From Scopulibacillus darangshiensis (GTDB lineage Bacteria > Bacillota > Bacilli > Bacillales > Sporolactobacillaceae), in NCBI RefSeq assembly GCF_004341035.1, contig NZ_SLXK01000002.1:230488-294487 (forward strand): a stretch of 64,000 nucleotides of DNA, read 5' to 3'. The notes under the pieces are model-generated. The model was given only the letters and a program-made list of their open reading frames with translations, did no database searches and was not told the origin of the DNA. Position 1 is the stretch's first letter, and each line of letters starts with the position of its first letter. A program made the position numbers and the translations under genes. Of the stretch, positions 52,800 to 63,069 are shown in pieces.

Positions 52800-54092
52800 T
52801 TAATAAATCGATGTATTTTCCGGTGTGATCTTTTCAAGCTTATCCTTCACGCTTGCCAAGAAGCGTCCGACAATCAGGCCGTCCAGGACACGATGGTCAA
52901 GGGACATACAGAGATTGACCATATCTCTGACCGCAATCATGCCGTTATTCATAACAACCGGACGCTTCACGATCGATTCAACAGAAAGGATCGCAGCTTG
53001 CGGATAGTTAATGATCGGCTGTGATTGGATGGAGCCAAACGACCCTGTATTGTTAACAGTGAATGTTCCGCCCTGCATATCGTCACCTGATAAGCGATTT
53101 TCCCGTACCTTCTTAGCTAGATCATTGACACTTTTGCCAAGGCCCTTGATGCTTTTTTCATCAGCATTTTTAATCACTGGAACATATAGAGCATCGTCGG
53201 TAGCGACGGCAATCGATATATTGATATCTTTCTTTTCAATGATTTTATCGCCAGCCCACATTGAATTAATGCGGGGGAATTCCTTTAATGCCTCTACGGT
53301 TGCTTTAATGAAGAATGGCAAGAAAGTCAAGCTGTAGCCTTCTTTAGATTTAAAGTCGTTTTTCACTGAGTTGCGGTAGTTAACAAGGTTAGTGACATCG
53401 ACTTCTACCATTGTCCATGCATGAGGTGCTTCGTGTTTGCTGCGGACCATATTAGTCGCAATCGCACGGCGGACACCGCTTACAGGGATTTCAACATCCC
53501 CAGGAACGACAGGGATAGAAGCTGATTGCGGCGCCGCTTTCTTTTCTTCGGCCGCTGCTGCTGTCTTAGGTGCTTCTTGGGCAGACTTTTTCTCAGCCCT
53601 AGGTTCCGCTTTTGGCACATTGCCTGATTCAATGATTATCATAATATCTTTCCGTGTGATCCGGCCGCCTTTACCGCTGCCATTCACCTGATCTAAATCA
53701 ATATCATTCTCTTGTGCCAATTTTAGAACTGCTGGAGAATAACGCTTTTTCATCGGTGCATCGCTGGCCTCTGCAGTTAGACCATCAGTCTCTACAGTTT
53801 TTTCCTCTGCTTTTTCAGCAGAGCTTTCATCTTCTTCCGCTCCGTCGGCTGCTTCGGACTCAATATAGCCGATTAAATCTCCGACTTCTAATGTATCGCC
53901 TTCAGAAGCAGTCAATTCTTTAATTTTCCCTGTAAAGGAGGATGGAACTTCGGCGTTAACTTTATCCGTTGTCACTTCTGCGATTGGATCGTATTTTTGA
54001 ACAACATCTCCAACTTCCACCAGCCATTTGCTGATTGTCCCCTCTGTGACACTTTCGCCAAGCTGGGGCATCGTGATTTTTTCTGTTGCCAT
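52800..54092 (-). CDS. bkdB: Branched-chain 2-oxoacid dehydrogenase E2 (lipoamide acyltransferase)
   Basis: A 430-residue E2 core protein: lipoyl domain (1-75) with the lipoylated Lys in EVTTDKVNAE, an acidic linker, the E1/E3-binding domain (about 118-152, YSPAVLKLAQEN, GRITRKDI), an Ala/Pro linker and the catalytic domain with the HxxxDG motif LDHRVLDG. It accepts acyl groups from E1 and passes them to CoA. Last gene of the operon. Confidence 0.96.
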   Translation of the reverse strand: MATEKITMPQLGESVTEGTISKWLVEVGDVVQKYDPIAEVTTDKVNAEVPSSFTGKIKELTASEGDTLEVGDLIGYIESEAADGAEEDESSAEKAEEKTVETDGLTAEASDAPMKKRYSPAVLKLAQENDIDLDQVNGSGKGGRITRKDIMIIIESGNVPKAEPRAEKKSAQEAPKTAAAAEEKKAAPQSASIPVVPGDVEIPVSGVRRAIATNMVRSKHEAPHAWTMVEVDVTNLVNYRNSVKNDFKSKEGYSLTFLPFFIKATVEALKEFPRINSMWAGDKIIEKKDINISIAVATDDALYVPVIKNADEKSIKGLGKSVNDLAKKVRENRLSGDDMQGGTFTVNNTGSFGSIQSQPIINYPQAAILSVESIVKRPVVMNNGMIAVRDMVNLCMSLDHRVLDGLIVGRFLASVKDKLEKITPENTSIY

Positions 54093-54110
54093 TACCTTGA
54101 CCTCCTGCCG

Positions 54111-55094
54111 TTAAAATTCCGCAAGTTCGCGAATTGCATGTTCAATTTTTTCGGGATTAATCATGAAAAATTTCTCCATTGGCGGCGAATATGGCATTGC
54201 AGGAATATCTGGACCCGCTAGACGCCTAATTGGCGCATCCAAGTCAAAGAGGCAATTTTCGGCAATGATTGCTGATACCTCACCAATGATGCTGCCTTCT
54301 TTATTATCTTCCGTTACTAAGAGAACTTTCCCTGTCTTAGATGCTGCTTCAATGATTGCCTTTTGATCAAGAGGGTATACTGTACGTAAATCGAGAATAT
54401 GAGTTGATATCCCCTCACGCTCAAGCTTCTCGGCAGCCTGCAGTGCAAAATGGACAGCAAGGCCATAAGTAATAACGGTCACATCATCACCGTCACGCTT
54501 TGTATCTGCTTTTCCAATTGGCAATGTATAATCATCTTCAGGAACTTCTCCCTTAATGAGACGATAAGCCCTTTTGTGTTCTAAAAAGAGGACCGGGTCA
54601 TTATCACGAATAGAAGCCTTAAGCAAGCCTTTAACATCATAAGGTGTAGAAGGCATGACAACCTTTAGTCCCGGAACGTTTGAAAAGATAGCTTCTATTG
54701 ATTGCGAATGGTAAAGCGCCCCATGAACACCGCCGCCATAAGGGGCGCGAATCGTCATTGGCACGGACCAGTCGTTGTTAGAACGATAGCGGATTTTTGC
54801 CGCTTCGGAGATAATCTGGTTGACTGCCGGCAAAATGAAATCGGCAAATTGCATTTCGACAACGGGACGCATACCATACAAGGCCGCACCGATGCCGACA
54901 CCTGCGATAGCGGATTCCGTCAGCGGTGTATCTATTACTCTGTGTTCCCCATATTCTTCGATCAGACCGGCTGTCGCACGGAACACACCACCGCGTACCC
55001 CGACATCTTCACCAAGAACAAACACATTCTCATCACGAGCCATTTCTTCCTTTAGTGCTAAAGTAACCGCATCAATATATGACATAACTGCCAT
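54111..55094 (-). CDS. bkdAB: Branched-chain 2-oxoacid dehydrogenase E1 beta
   Basis: The 327-residue beta subunit of the thiamine-diphosphate E1, with FVLGEDVGVRGGVFRATAGL, RAPYGGGVHGALYHSQ and LDLRTVYPLD. Together with BkdAA it decarboxylates the 2-oxoacids derived from valine, leucine and isoleucine. AGGAGGGG precedes the ATG; 11 bases separate it from bkdAA. Confidence 0.97.
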   Translation of the reverse strand: MAVMSYIDAVTLALKEEMARDENVFVLGEDVGVRGGVFRATAGLIEEYGEHRVIDTPLTESAIAGVGIGAALYGMRPVVEMQFADFILPAVNQIISEAAKIRYRSNNDWSVPMTIRAPYGGGVHGALYHSQSIEAIFSNVPGLKVVMPSTPYDVKGLLKASIRDNDPVLFLEHKRAYRLIKGEVPEDDYTLPIGKADTKRDGDDVTVITYGLAVHFALQAAEKLEREGISTHILDLRTVYPLDQKAIIEAASKTGKVLLVTEDNKEGSIIGEVSAIIAENCLFDLDAPIRRLAGPDIPAMPYSPPMEKFFMINPEKIEHAIRELAEF

Positions 55095-55105
55095 GGTATC
55101 CCCTC

Positions 55106-56098
55106 CTATTCCTCATAGACGTATTTGAGTGCTGATTCCGGCTCCGCATATGGCGCACTTTCAGCATAGTCTGTCGCTTCGTTGATAATATCGGCAATTT
55201 TTTTATTTAACTCTTTTTCTTTTTCATCGTCCAAGAGACCAACTTCTTTAAGATAAGCCGCGAAGGTCAACACACCGTCTTTTTTCTTGGCTTCTTCTAC
55301 TTCCTCCCTAGACCGGTAAGCACGGTCATCGTCGTCACTTGAATGCGGTGTTAACCGATAAGAGACTGTTTCGATCAGTGATGGCCCTTCGCCTTTTCTT
55401 CCTCTTTCAACGGCTTCATTAACCGCTTCAAATACAGCTAGAGGATCGTTTCCATCAACGGTTTTTCCAAACATGCCATAGCCGATAGCCCTGTCAGAAA
55501 CCTTTTCACATGCTAACTGTTTTGAAACCGGGACCGAGATTGCATACTTGTTATTTTCACACATAAAAATGACAGGAAGCTTGTGAACCCCAGCAAAGTT
55601 CGCCGATTCGTGGAAGTCTCCCTGATTTGAAGAACCTTCTCCAAATGTCGTTAAGCAGGTGATGTTATCACCTTTCATTCGTCCGGCAAGCGCAGCACCT
55701 ACAGCGTGTGCAACCTGGGTTGTAACTGGAGATGACTGAGTCATGATCCGATTTTTCTTTTGTCCAAAGTGTCCAGGCATTTGTCTGCCTCCAGAATTTG
55801 GATCTTCAGCTTTTGCAAATCCCGATAGCATCAGGTCTTTTGCTGTCATTCCGAAAGCAAGCACCATTCCCATGTCACGGTAATATGGTGCGATATAATC
55901 CTTGTCTCGATCTAGTGCAAAGGCAGCACCGACTTGTGCGGCTTCCTGGCCTTGACAAGAGATAACAAACGGGATTTTCCCGGCGCGATTTAACAGCCAC
56001 ATGCGCTCATCGATTTTTCTTGCGAGCAGCATCGTTTCATACATTTCAAGGACCGCTTCATCAGACAAACCTAATTTTTGGTGACGATTCTTTGCCAT
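55106..56098 (-). CDS. bkdAA: Branched-chain 2-oxoacid dehydrogenase E1 alpha
   Basis: The 330-residue alpha subunit. The thiamine-diphosphate/Mg motif is in FGEGSSNQGDFHESANFAGV with the closing ENN, and the phosphorylation-loop region SYRLTPHSSDDDD is conserved. GGGAGG precedes the ATG. It is 12 bases downstream of lpdV. Confidence 0.97.
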   Translation of the reverse strand: MAKNRHQKLGLSDEAVLEMYETMLLARKIDERMWLLNRAGKIPFVISCQGQEAAQVGAAFALDRDKDYIAPYYRDMGMVLAFGMTAKDLMLSGFAKAEDPNSGGRQMPGHFGQKKNRIMTQSSPVTTQVAHAVGAALAGRMKGDNITCLTTFGEGSSNQGDFHESANFAGVHKLPVIFMCENNKYAISVPVSKQLACEKVSDRAIGYGMFGKTVDGNDPLAVFEAVNEAVERGRKGEGPSLIETVSYRLTPHSSDDDDRAYRSREEVEEAKKKDGVLTFAAYLKEVGLLDDEKEKELNKKIADIINEATDYAESAPYAEPESALKYVYEE

Positions 56099-56110
56099 TG
56101 TTATACCTCC

Positions 56111-57532
56111 CTATGAATGAATTGCTTTGCCGTCAACGGCCAATGCCGCTTCACCCATTATTTCTGATAATGTTGGATGCGGATGGATTGTTTCAGCGAT
56201 TTCCCAAGGTGTTGCGTCGAGGACACGAGCAAGTGCCGCCTCTGAAATCAAATCAGTCACATGCGGGCCAACCATATGAACACCTAAGATATCATCAGTA
56301 TTTTTATCTGCGATGACTTTGACAAAACCGTGTGGCTCACCAAAGACGTGTGCCTTTCCGATTGCTTTAAATGAAAACTTGCCTACTTTCACATCATGAC
56401 CCGCTTCTATCGCTTGATCTTCAGTCAATCCAACAGCTGATGCTTCCGGCCGTGTGTATATGCAACGCGGAACCATGGAATAATCGATCGGCTGAACGTG
56501 ATGACCTGCTAGATGTTCAACGGCCGTGATCCCTTCATGAGATGCTACATGGGCCAACTGCAGGCCGCCTATACAATCACCGATTGCATATATGTGTGAT
56601 TCTTCTGTTTGGAAATACTCATTAGTTAAGATAAGGCCTTTTTCAGACTTAATAGCTGTATTTTGCAAGCCAATGTCTTCAGTGTTTGGCGTCCGACCGA
56701 CTGATACAAGAACTTTATCTGCTTTATAGGCAACTTCCTTGCCATTTAATTCAGCCTTAATGGTGACATTGCTGCCTTTTTCAAGTGTTTCGGGCATAAC
56801 CTTTGCCTTAGTGACGACTTTAACACCTTTTTTCTTTAACTGGCGTTCCATTTCCTTTGAGATGTCTTTATCTTCAGTCGGAACAATGCGATCAGCATAT
56901 TCGAGGACTGTGACCTGCACCCCGAAGTCGGCAAACATTGAAGCCCATTCCACACCAATTACACCGCCGCCAACAATGATCATTGATACAGGTAACTCTG
57001 TTAGATTAACGGCTTCATCCGATGTAATGACAAGCTCCCCGTCAATGTCTAAACCAGGCAGCGTGCGCGGTTTTGAACCTGTTGAAATAATGACATTCTG
57101 AGGAATAAGGATTTCATTTTCATCGCCATTACTAAATTCTACTGAAATTGCGCCTGGCATTGGGGAAAATATTGATGGGCCAAGAATCCGCCCGTAGCCC
57201 TCAAAAACATCAATTTTTCCTTTTTTCATTAAACCTTTTACACCGTTATGGAGCTGGTCAATGATACCCGCTTTTCTTTCGTGGACTTTTGCGTAATCAA
57301 GTGTGACGTCCGCTGCACGAACACCATATTGTTCCCCTTCTTTGGCTGTTGCAAAGACTTCAGCACTTCTAAGCAGTGCTTTACTTGGTATACATCCTCT
57401 ATGTAGACATGTCCCCCCAAGTTCCCGTGATTCAACAACAGCTGTCTTCAATCCAAGCTGGCTAGCGCGAATAGCTGCAACATAGCCGCCAGTTCCACCG
57501 CCTAATATGACCAGATCATAATTTTCCGACAT
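56111..57532 (-). CDS. lpdV: Dihydrolipoyl dehydrogenase (E3) of the Bkd complex
   Basis: A 473-residue flavoprotein disulfide reductase with FAD motif LGGGTGGYVAA, redox-active pair GGTCLHRGCIP, NAD motif GGGVIGVEWA and C-terminal HPHPTLSE. It reoxidises the lipoyl group of BkdB. The operon position identifies it as the complex-specific LpdV rather than PdhD. Confidence 0.96.
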   Translation of the reverse strand: MSENYDLVILGGGTGGYVAAIRASQLGLKTAVVESRELGGTCLHRGCIPSKALLRSAEVFATAKEGEQYGVRAADVTLDYAKVHERKAGIIDQLHNGVKGLMKKGKIDVFEGYGRILGPSIFSPMPGAISVEFSNGDENEILIPQNVIISTGSKPRTLPGLDIDGELVITSDEAVNLTELPVSMIIVGGGVIGVEWASMFADFGVQVTVLEYADRIVPTEDKDISKEMERQLKKKGVKVVTKAKVMPETLEKGSNVTIKAELNGKEVAYKADKVLVSVGRTPNTEDIGLQNTAIKSEKGLILTNEYFQTEESHIYAIGDCIGGLQLAHVASHEGITAVEHLAGHHVQPIDYSMVPRCIYTRPEASAVGLTEDQAIEAGHDVKVGKFSFKAIGKAHVFGEPHGFVKVIADKNTDDILGVHMVGPHVTDLISEAALARVLDATPWEIAETIHPHPTLSEIMGEAALAVDGKAIHS

Positions 57533-57561
57533 GTGGTGAGCACACTCCCTTCATTCTGTCA

Positions 57562-58665
57562 CTATTTCTGTTCAGTTGCTGATTGGTTAGGATAAAGCTT
57601 CGGCTTCTCCTCACCGTTAAGAACCCGAAGCGTCCCTTCAACAAGGGCTTGTAATTCATCTTCCCCAGGCACGATGATGACGTCTGCAATCCAGTCTACA
57701 CGTTCTGTAATCGCTTTGACGAAGTCTTTGCCGTATGCTAAACCTCCTGTCAAAACAATCGCATCAACCCGGCCGCTGAAAATGGTGCTTGCCGAACCGA
57801 TTTCTTTAGCAATTTGATAAGCCATCGCATCATATACCAGTGTTGCATAAGCATCGCCGGCTTCGATCATTTCTTCCACTTTAACAGCATCATTCGTGCC
57901 AAGGTACCCGACTAGTCCGCCTTGACCGACAACCTTTTTCATCATTTCATCAACATAATACTGGCCTGAAAAACACATGGAGATAAGATCCCCAACAGGC
58001 ACTGTTCCGGCCCTTTCAGGAGAAAAAGGCCCTTCACCGTGAAGACCGTTGTTGACATCGATGACCTTGCCTTTATAATGCGCCCCAACAGTCACACCAC
58101 CGCCCATATGAGTGATGATGAGGTTAAGGTCTTCATAGCTTTTTCCTACTTTCTTTGCGACCCGCCGAGCGACCGCCTTTTGGTTTAAGGCATGAAAAAT
58201 ACTTTTCCTCTCGATGTCTGCAAACCCTGAAATTCTGGCAATATCGGTCATTTCATCAACAACAACGGGGTCTACGATAAAGGAAGGAATATTTAACTGG
58301 TCACCTATTTCATGAGCGAGTATGCCGCCCAAGTTAGAGGCATGTTCACCAGAATAACCTTTTTTCAGATCGTAAAGCATGCTTTCATTTACAGGGTAAG
58401 TCCCGCCTTCTATCGGCCTCAATAGACCGCCCCGTCCAACCACGGCACCAAGATGAGAGAGGTTCATCCCCTCTTCATCCAGCGCCTCCAATATTGATGT
58501 CTTTCTCATCTGGTACTGTTCAATGATTGATTTGTATCCCTCTAAATCATTTGAATCATAGCGGATCGTCTTTTCAAAAATCGGATTTTCATCGCTGTAA
58601 ACAGCAATTTTGGTTGAGGTTGATCCCGGGTTAATTGCCAAGATGCGAATGTCGTTATGCTGCAT
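57562..58665 (-). CDS. buk: Butyrate kinase
   Basis: A 367-residue acetokinase-family enzyme with [25 protein letters not shown] and [10 protein letters not shown]. It converts branched-chain or butyryl phosphate plus ADP to the fatty acid and ATP. It works with Ptb encoded at the start of the same operon. GGAGGGG precedes the ATG. Confidence 0.96.
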   Translation of the reverse strand: MQHNDIRILAINPGSTSTKIAVYSDENPIFEKTIRYDSNDLEGYKSIIEQYQMRKTSILEALDEEGMNLSHLGAVVGRGGLLRPIEGGTYPVNESMLYDLKKGYSGEHASNLGGILAHEIGDQLNIPSFIVDPVVVDEMTDIARISGFADIERKSIFHALNQKAVARRVAKKVGKSYEDLNLIITHMGGGVTVGAHYKGKVIDVNNGLHGEGPFSPERAGTVPVGDLISMCFSGQYYVDEMMKKVVGQGGLVGYLGTNDAVKVEEMIEAGDAYATLVYDAMAYQIAKEIGSASTIFSGRVDAIVLTGGLAYGKDFVKAITERVDWIADVIIVPGEDELQALVEGTLRVLNGEEKPKLYPNQSATEQK

Positions 58666-58709
58666 GGTAACCCCTCCATATATTACAACTACAAATTATG
58701 GCCATTTGC

Positions 58710-59804
58710 CTAGCGGCGGCTGATGATGCTTTGGCCGTTTTGCAAGAATGTGCTGCGCGCATTTTTAAGTTTAGCAATACGTTGTTCAACAAGATGATCA
58801 GCGGCTTTGTAGGTTGGGATATTTTGTTCTTTGGAAATGTCATAAATCTTCATAAGGTTGTCATAAAGTCCTTCAACCTTCTTCATGGCCCGTTCACGAT
58901 TATAGCCAAGCAATTCGTCAGCGACATTAATGACACCGCCAGCATTGATAACATAATCCGGGGCATATACAATACCTTTTTCAAAGACAATATCACCATG
59001 ATTATCTTCGCGCAACTGGTTATTCGCTGAACCTGCAATGACTTTTGCCTTAAGCTGAGGCAATGTGTCATCATTAATAATCGCGCCGAGTGCACAAGGT
59101 GCAAAGATGTCGCAATCCACGCTATAGATGTCGTCAGGATCGACAGCTTTTGCTCCAAATGCTTCAACAGCTCTTTGAACAGCTTCTTTATTAATATCGG
59201 TAACAATAAGGTTAGCACCTTCTTCGTGAAGGAATTCGCACATGCTATAGGCAACATTGCCGACACCTTGAACAGCGATCGTTTTGCCTTCGAGTGAATC
59301 ACTGCCGAAAGCCACTTTTGCTGAAGCCTTCATGCCTTTATACACACCATAAGCTGTAATCGGGGACGGATTGCCTGATGAACCGAACGCAGGGGAGATC
59401 CCAGTGACATAATCGGTTTCTTCATGAATTAGATCCATATCTTCCACAGTCGTACCAACGTCTTCAGCCGTGATGTAACGGCCATTTAAGCCTTGGATGT
59501 AGCGGCCAAAAGCGCGGAATAGTTCTTCACTCTTATCTCTTCGCGGATCACCCATTATGACAGTTTTGCCGCCGCCAAGATTCAAGCCTGCTGCAGCATT
59601 TTTGTATGTCATGCCTCGTGCCAGACGAAGCGCATCTTCCATTGCAGCTTCTTCTGATTTGTAAGTCCACATTCTTGTACCGCCTAATGCAGGGCCTAAG
59701 GTTGTATCATGTATACAAATAAAAGCTTTTAGTCCTGATTCTTTGTCCTGACATACCACAAGTTGTTCGTAATCGTATTTTTCCATGTAAGTTAGAATTT
59801 CCAT
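58710..59804 (-). CDS. bcd: Leucine (branched-chain amino acid) dehydrogenase
   Basis: A 364-residue NAD-dependent dehydrogenase that deaminates leucine, valine and isoleucine to the 2-oxoacids used by the Bkd complex. Motifs: [18 protein letters not shown] with the catalytic Lys nearby, and Rossmann [22 protein letters not shown] precedes the ATG. Confidence 0.96.
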   Translation of the reverse strand: MEILTYMEKYDYEQLVVCQDKESGLKAFICIHDTTLGPALGGTRMWTYKSEEAAMEDALRLARGMTYKNAAAGLNLGGGKTVIMGDPRRDKSEELFRAFGRYIQGLNGRYITAEDVGTTVEDMDLIHEETDYVTGISPAFGSSGNPSPITAYGVYKGMKASAKVAFGSDSLEGKTIAVQGVGNVAYSMCEFLHEEGANLIVTDINKEAVQRAVEAFGAKAVDPDDIYSVDCDIFAPCALGAIINDDTLPQLKAKVIAGSANNQLREDNHGDIVFEKGIVYAPDYVINAGGVINVADELLGYNRERAMKKVEGLYDNLMKIYDISKEQNIPTYKAADHLVEQRIAKLKNARSTFLQNGQSIISRR

Positions 59805-59831
59805 GAGTAAATCCTCCTTGAGTAGTTTAGA

Positions 59832-60737
59832 TTAGTGTCTTACCGAAGCTTTTACAGCCAATAAAATGGATTGCAATTTATTTTCAGGCGTATCTGAGCG
59901 CGATGTTAGCACAATCGGCGCTTGTGCACCTGTGACAATAGCTCCAACCTTTGCTTTTGCAAAGTAAATCAATGATTTATATAGTGTGTTGCCCACTTCA
60001 ATTGTCGGAACAACTAGAATATCGGCCTGACCTGCAACATCACTTGTAATGCCCTTGTGCCTGGCCGCTTCCTCAGATATCGCATTATCCAAAGCTAAGG
60101 GGCCGTCAACAAGGCAATTCGTGATTTGCCCTCTTTCATTCATTTTTGATAGAAGAGCTGCGTCGTTTGTCGCAGGCATTTTAGAATTAACGGTCTCAAC
60201 AGCGGCAAGCACTGCCACTTTCGGCTTATCCGTTCCAACTGCAATGGCAACATCAACAGCGTTATTTATAATATCAACTTTTTGCATGAGATCCGGCGCG
60301 ATGTTCATCGCCGGGTCGGTGACATAAATGAGCCTGTCATACCCCGGAATGTCAAAAACAGCGATATGTGATAATGTTTTGCCTCCGCGAATGCCATATT
60401 CCGGATTAAAAACGGCTTTCAGCAAAACAGCTGTCGGCAGCAGCCCTTTCATCAGGACATCGGCTTTGCCGTCTGATATAGCACGGACGGCCTGCTCTGC
60501 TGCTTCTTGATCCGTAGAAGTATGAATAATATCAATTTTTTCAAAGCCGCTAAATCCAATGTCATTTTTAAGCTTTTCTTCTATCCCTTTCTTGTCTCCG
60601 AAAAGAATGAATTGTGCCAGTCTGTCATTGACTGCCGCAGCGATTGCCTGCAGAACAGCATGATCGTCCGCTTGAGCAACGGCAATTACTTTGTCATCAC
60701 TGTTCTTAATCTGAGTTCTTAGTTGTTCAAGCTTCAT
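59832..60737 (-). CDS. ptb: Phosphate butyryltransferase
   Basis: A 301-residue phosphotransacylase-family enzyme (GKADVLMKGLLPTAV, VTDPAMNIAPDL, GAIVTGAQAPIVLTSRSD) that forms acyl phosphates from butyryl-, isobutyryl- or isovaleryl-CoA. First gene of the bkd operon, behind a sigma-54 promoter. GAAGGGGGA precedes the ATG. Confidence 0.96.
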   Translation of the reverse strand: MKLEQLRTQIKNSDDKVIAVAQADDHAVLQAIAAAVNDRLAQFILFGDKKGIEEKLKNDIGFSGFEKIDIIHTSTDQEAAEQAVRAISDGKADVLMKGLLPTAVLLKAVFNPEYGIRGGKTLSHIAVFDIPGYDRLIYVTDPAMNIAPDLMQKVDIINNAVDVAIAVGTDKPKVAVLAAVETVNSKMPATNDAALLSKMNERGQITNCLVDGPLALDNAISEEAARHKGITSDVAGQADILVVPTIEVGNTLYKSLIYFAKAKVGAIVTGAQAPIVLTSRSDTPENKLQSILLAVKASVRH

Positions 60738-60776
60738 TGGTGCATCCCCCTTCTTTTACCACCCAAAACAATCATA

Positions 60777-60793
60777 TGCAAGTTCTATGCCAA
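60777..60793 (-). promoter_or_regulatory. Sigma-54 promoter of the bkd operon
   Basis: On the minus strand TTGGCATAGAACTTGCA matches the -24/-12 consensus TTGGCACNNNNNTTGCA; GG and GC are correctly spaced by ten bases. It lies 40 bases before the ptb start, and the gene upstream encodes the sigma-54 activator BkdR. Confidence 0.9.
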
Positions 60794-60800
60794 CTTCTGC

Positions 60801-60854
60801 TTTTGTGAAAACGCTTTTATATCATAAGAAACCACAAAACTAGAAGTGTGAAAA
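60801..60854 (-). promoter_or_regulatory. Possible BkdR activator site and cre-like site upstream of the sigma-54 promoter
   Basis: TTTTGTG (60801-60807) is inverted as CACAAAA (60833-60839), and TGTGAAAA occurs at 60804-60811 and again at 60847-60854. TGAAAACGCTTTTA (60806-60819) is also one base from a cre consensus. These repeats sit just upstream of the -24 element, where an enhancer-binding activator would act. Confidence 0.4.
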
Positions 60855-60870
60855 AAATTGCACTCTGCAA
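60851..60870 (-). terminator. Weak terminator after bkdR
   Basis: On the minus strand TTGCA-GAG-TGCAA is followed by TTTTTTT immediately after the bkdR stop. An alternative stem CTGCAA/TTGCAG overlaps the stop codon itself. Confidence 0.5.
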
Positions 60871-60871
60871 C

Positions 60872-62944
60872 TTATTGCAGGAAGGATTTTTCAAGCTCAT
60901 GCTTTTCCATCTTATAATAAAGGTTCCTAACAGAGACTCCCAAAGCTCGGGCTGTTTTCGTTTTGTTCATATCATGATCCGCCAAAGCGCGTTGAATAAT
61001 ATCTTTTTCATACCGATCCATGATGTCACTTAGGGAACCATCCATCGTCACTCTGCTTTGCGCAGGATTAGGTTTTGTTTTCCCAGTTTGTTTATTATTA
61101 AGGTTGGGGATATGTTTTGCCTGCATTCTAAACTCGTGAATATCCATATGGATAATTGCCCTGCCAAGGACATTCTCAAGTTCCCTGACATTTCCCGGCC
61201 AATCATATTTCATTAACAGTTCAATGGCCTCAGGTGTTATCTCTTCAATATTCCTCCCGTAGTCTTGATTAATTTTGTTAATTAAATGCATACAAAGATC
61301 AGCAATATCTTCTTTCCTTTGTCTGAGCGGCGGAATAAAGATCGGCATTCTATTTAACCTATAGTAAAGATCCTCACGAAAAGATTCTTCTGCAATTCCT
61401 TTTTCAAGGTTAACATTCGTTGCAGTAATGACCCTGACATTCACGGAAATAGGATTGGTTCCGCCTACCCTTAAGATTTCTTTTTCCTGAAGAACTCTTA
61501 GCAGCTTGGCTTGCATGTGTATTGACAGCTCGCCGATTTCATCCAAAAAGATGCTGCCGCCTTCCGCCTCTTCAAAGTATCCCCTTTTCCCGCCGCGCTT
61601 AGCACCGGAAAAAGCCCCTTCTTCATAACCGAACATTTCACTTTCCAGCAGCGATTCGGATATTGCTGCACAGTTCACTCGAATAAACTTGTTATATTTA
61701 CGGTCACTTGCATTATGTATAGCATGAGCGAACAATTCTTTCCCTGTTCCCGACTCCCCGCGCAATAGAATGGTAATCGGCGTTGAAGCCGCGAGTTTCG
61801 CCTGTTCAATAACGAGCTTGGCCTCTTCAGATTTCCCGATAATGTCCTCAAAGGAATATTTTGCTTCGAGTGTTCTGATAATTTGCCTTGCCCTGTCCAG
61901 CTCATTGGTTAGTGAAGTGATCTCCGACATGTCTTGAATGACGCCGACGCTTCCCTTTAATTTCCCATTAACAATCACAGGTGCAACGTTGACTATAACA
62001 TCTCTTTTGGCTTGGCCAACCTTCATTCTGACACCGCGCACCGGCTTTCTGGTCTTCAGGACTTGCATATGCATGCTGTCGCCCTCGGAAATATCAGCGG
62101 TTGCCGGTTTTCCGATGACATCACTCTCGGTCAGACCAGTTAACTTTGTGTAAGCAGGATTGATCATTAGTCCTCGGCCGTTCTCATCAACGACAGATAT
62201 TGCTTCCTCAGATGATTGTATGATGGCGCTAAGCATTGTTTGAATGCTTTTTAGATTAGTGACTTCTTCAGCTAAATTCTCAATGTCGGTAATATCCTTG
62301 AATACAGCGAATGCCCCATGCGGGTTGCCGTTAGGATCAAGCATTGGCAGTCTGGTGGTAATAATTTTATTGCCATTTTCCAGTTGCTGCTCTTGATTGA
62401 TTTCAGGCTGCCTCAATTTTAAGACCCGCGGCAATTTGGTTGATGGCATCACATTGCCGACTTTCTTCCCTAATACATCATTGCTATTCAAACCTGACAT
62501 TTTCTCAGCACTTGGATTGAAAACAGTAATTTCTTCCCTGCAATTAATAGCAATCATTGCATCATGGGTCAGATCTAATATCAGTTTTTGCTGATAGGTC
62601 TGATCCTTCAGCCTTTCAATAAGGCCTTCTATTTCAATATTCAACTCAGAAATAAGGTTGACAACACCATAGGGAATCATGATCGTATGTGCAGGTTTTT
62701 TCATGCGAATGTCCTCAAAAATCTTTGTATCGTTTTGCACAACGATAATAATATCAACCTCTTTGTCCAAAAACGCCTGCCAATCAGGACCATATGTAAG
62801 ATGATTTTCTTTGGCAAAATCAATGCCAGGAGCTGTCTGATCGGTATCTACAATGGCTTTAATCACAAACTTTTCCGCTTTTAAAAAGGTCCGCAAAACA
62901 TCCAAACTTTGTTTGCCGCCGCCTATAATGAGCACCGTCTTCAT
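60872..62944 (-). CDS. bkdR: Sigma-54-dependent activator BkdR
   Basis: A 690-residue enhancer-binding protein: N-terminal Rossmann-like domain (about 1-105, VLIIGGGKQSLDVLRTF), two PAS domains (about 115-225 and 235-345), the AAA+ domain (about 370-600) with Walker A RGESGTGKELFA, sigma-54 loop GAFSGA (the variant of GAFTGA) and Walker B GGSIFLDEIGE, and a Fis-type HTH (about 650-685, NKTKTARALGVSVRNLYYKM). It activates the adjacent bkd operon, probably in response to branched-chain amino acids. The ribosome binding site (GGGAAG) is weak. Confidence 0.95.
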   Translation of the reverse strand: MKTVLIIGGGKQSLDVLRTFLKAEKFVIKAIVDTDQTAPGIDFAKENHLTYGPDWQAFLDKEVDIIIVVQNDTKIFEDIRMKKPAHTIMIPYGVVNLISELNIEIEGLIERLKDQTYQQKLILDLTHDAMIAINCREEITVFNPSAEKMSGLNSNDVLGKKVGNVMPSTKLPRVLKLRQPEINQEQQLENGNKIITTRLPMLDPNGNPHGAFAVFKDITDIENLAEEVTNLKSIQTMLSAIIQSSEEAISVVDENGRGLMINPAYTKLTGLTESDVIGKPATADISEGDSMHMQVLKTRKPVRGVRMKVGQAKRDVIVNVAPVIVNGKLKGSVGVIQDMSEITSLTNELDRARQIIRTLEAKYSFEDIIGKSEEAKLVIEQAKLAASTPITILLRGESGTGKELFAHAIHNASDRKYNKFIRVNCAAISESLLESEMFGYEEGAFSGAKRGGKRGYFEEAEGGSIFLDEIGELSIHMQAKLLRVLQEKEILRVGGTNPISVNVRVITATNVNLEKGIAEESFREDLYYRLNRMPIFIPPLRQRKEDIADLCMHLINKINQDYGRNIEEITPEAIELLMKYDWPGNVRELENVLGRAIIHMDIHEFRMQAKHIPNLNNKQTGKTKPNPAQSRVTMDGSLSDIMDRYEKDIIQRALADHDMNKTKTARALGVSVRNLYYKMEKHELEKSFLQ

Positions 62945-63069
62945 TTTAGCTTCCCAACCTCTGCAAAGTTTTTCATATCTATTTTAACTTAAAGTTGCAC
63001 AGGTTACAAATGGACAGGGGAATTTTCTTCCGTTACAATAGATTCAAAATGACTGAAGGATGGTCGACT

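Noticed and set aside
61640-61660. GAFSGA instead of GAFTGA in BkdR as a defect in sigma-54 contact
   Set aside because: Ser is a known functional replacement for Thr in this loop and the downstream promoter is intact.
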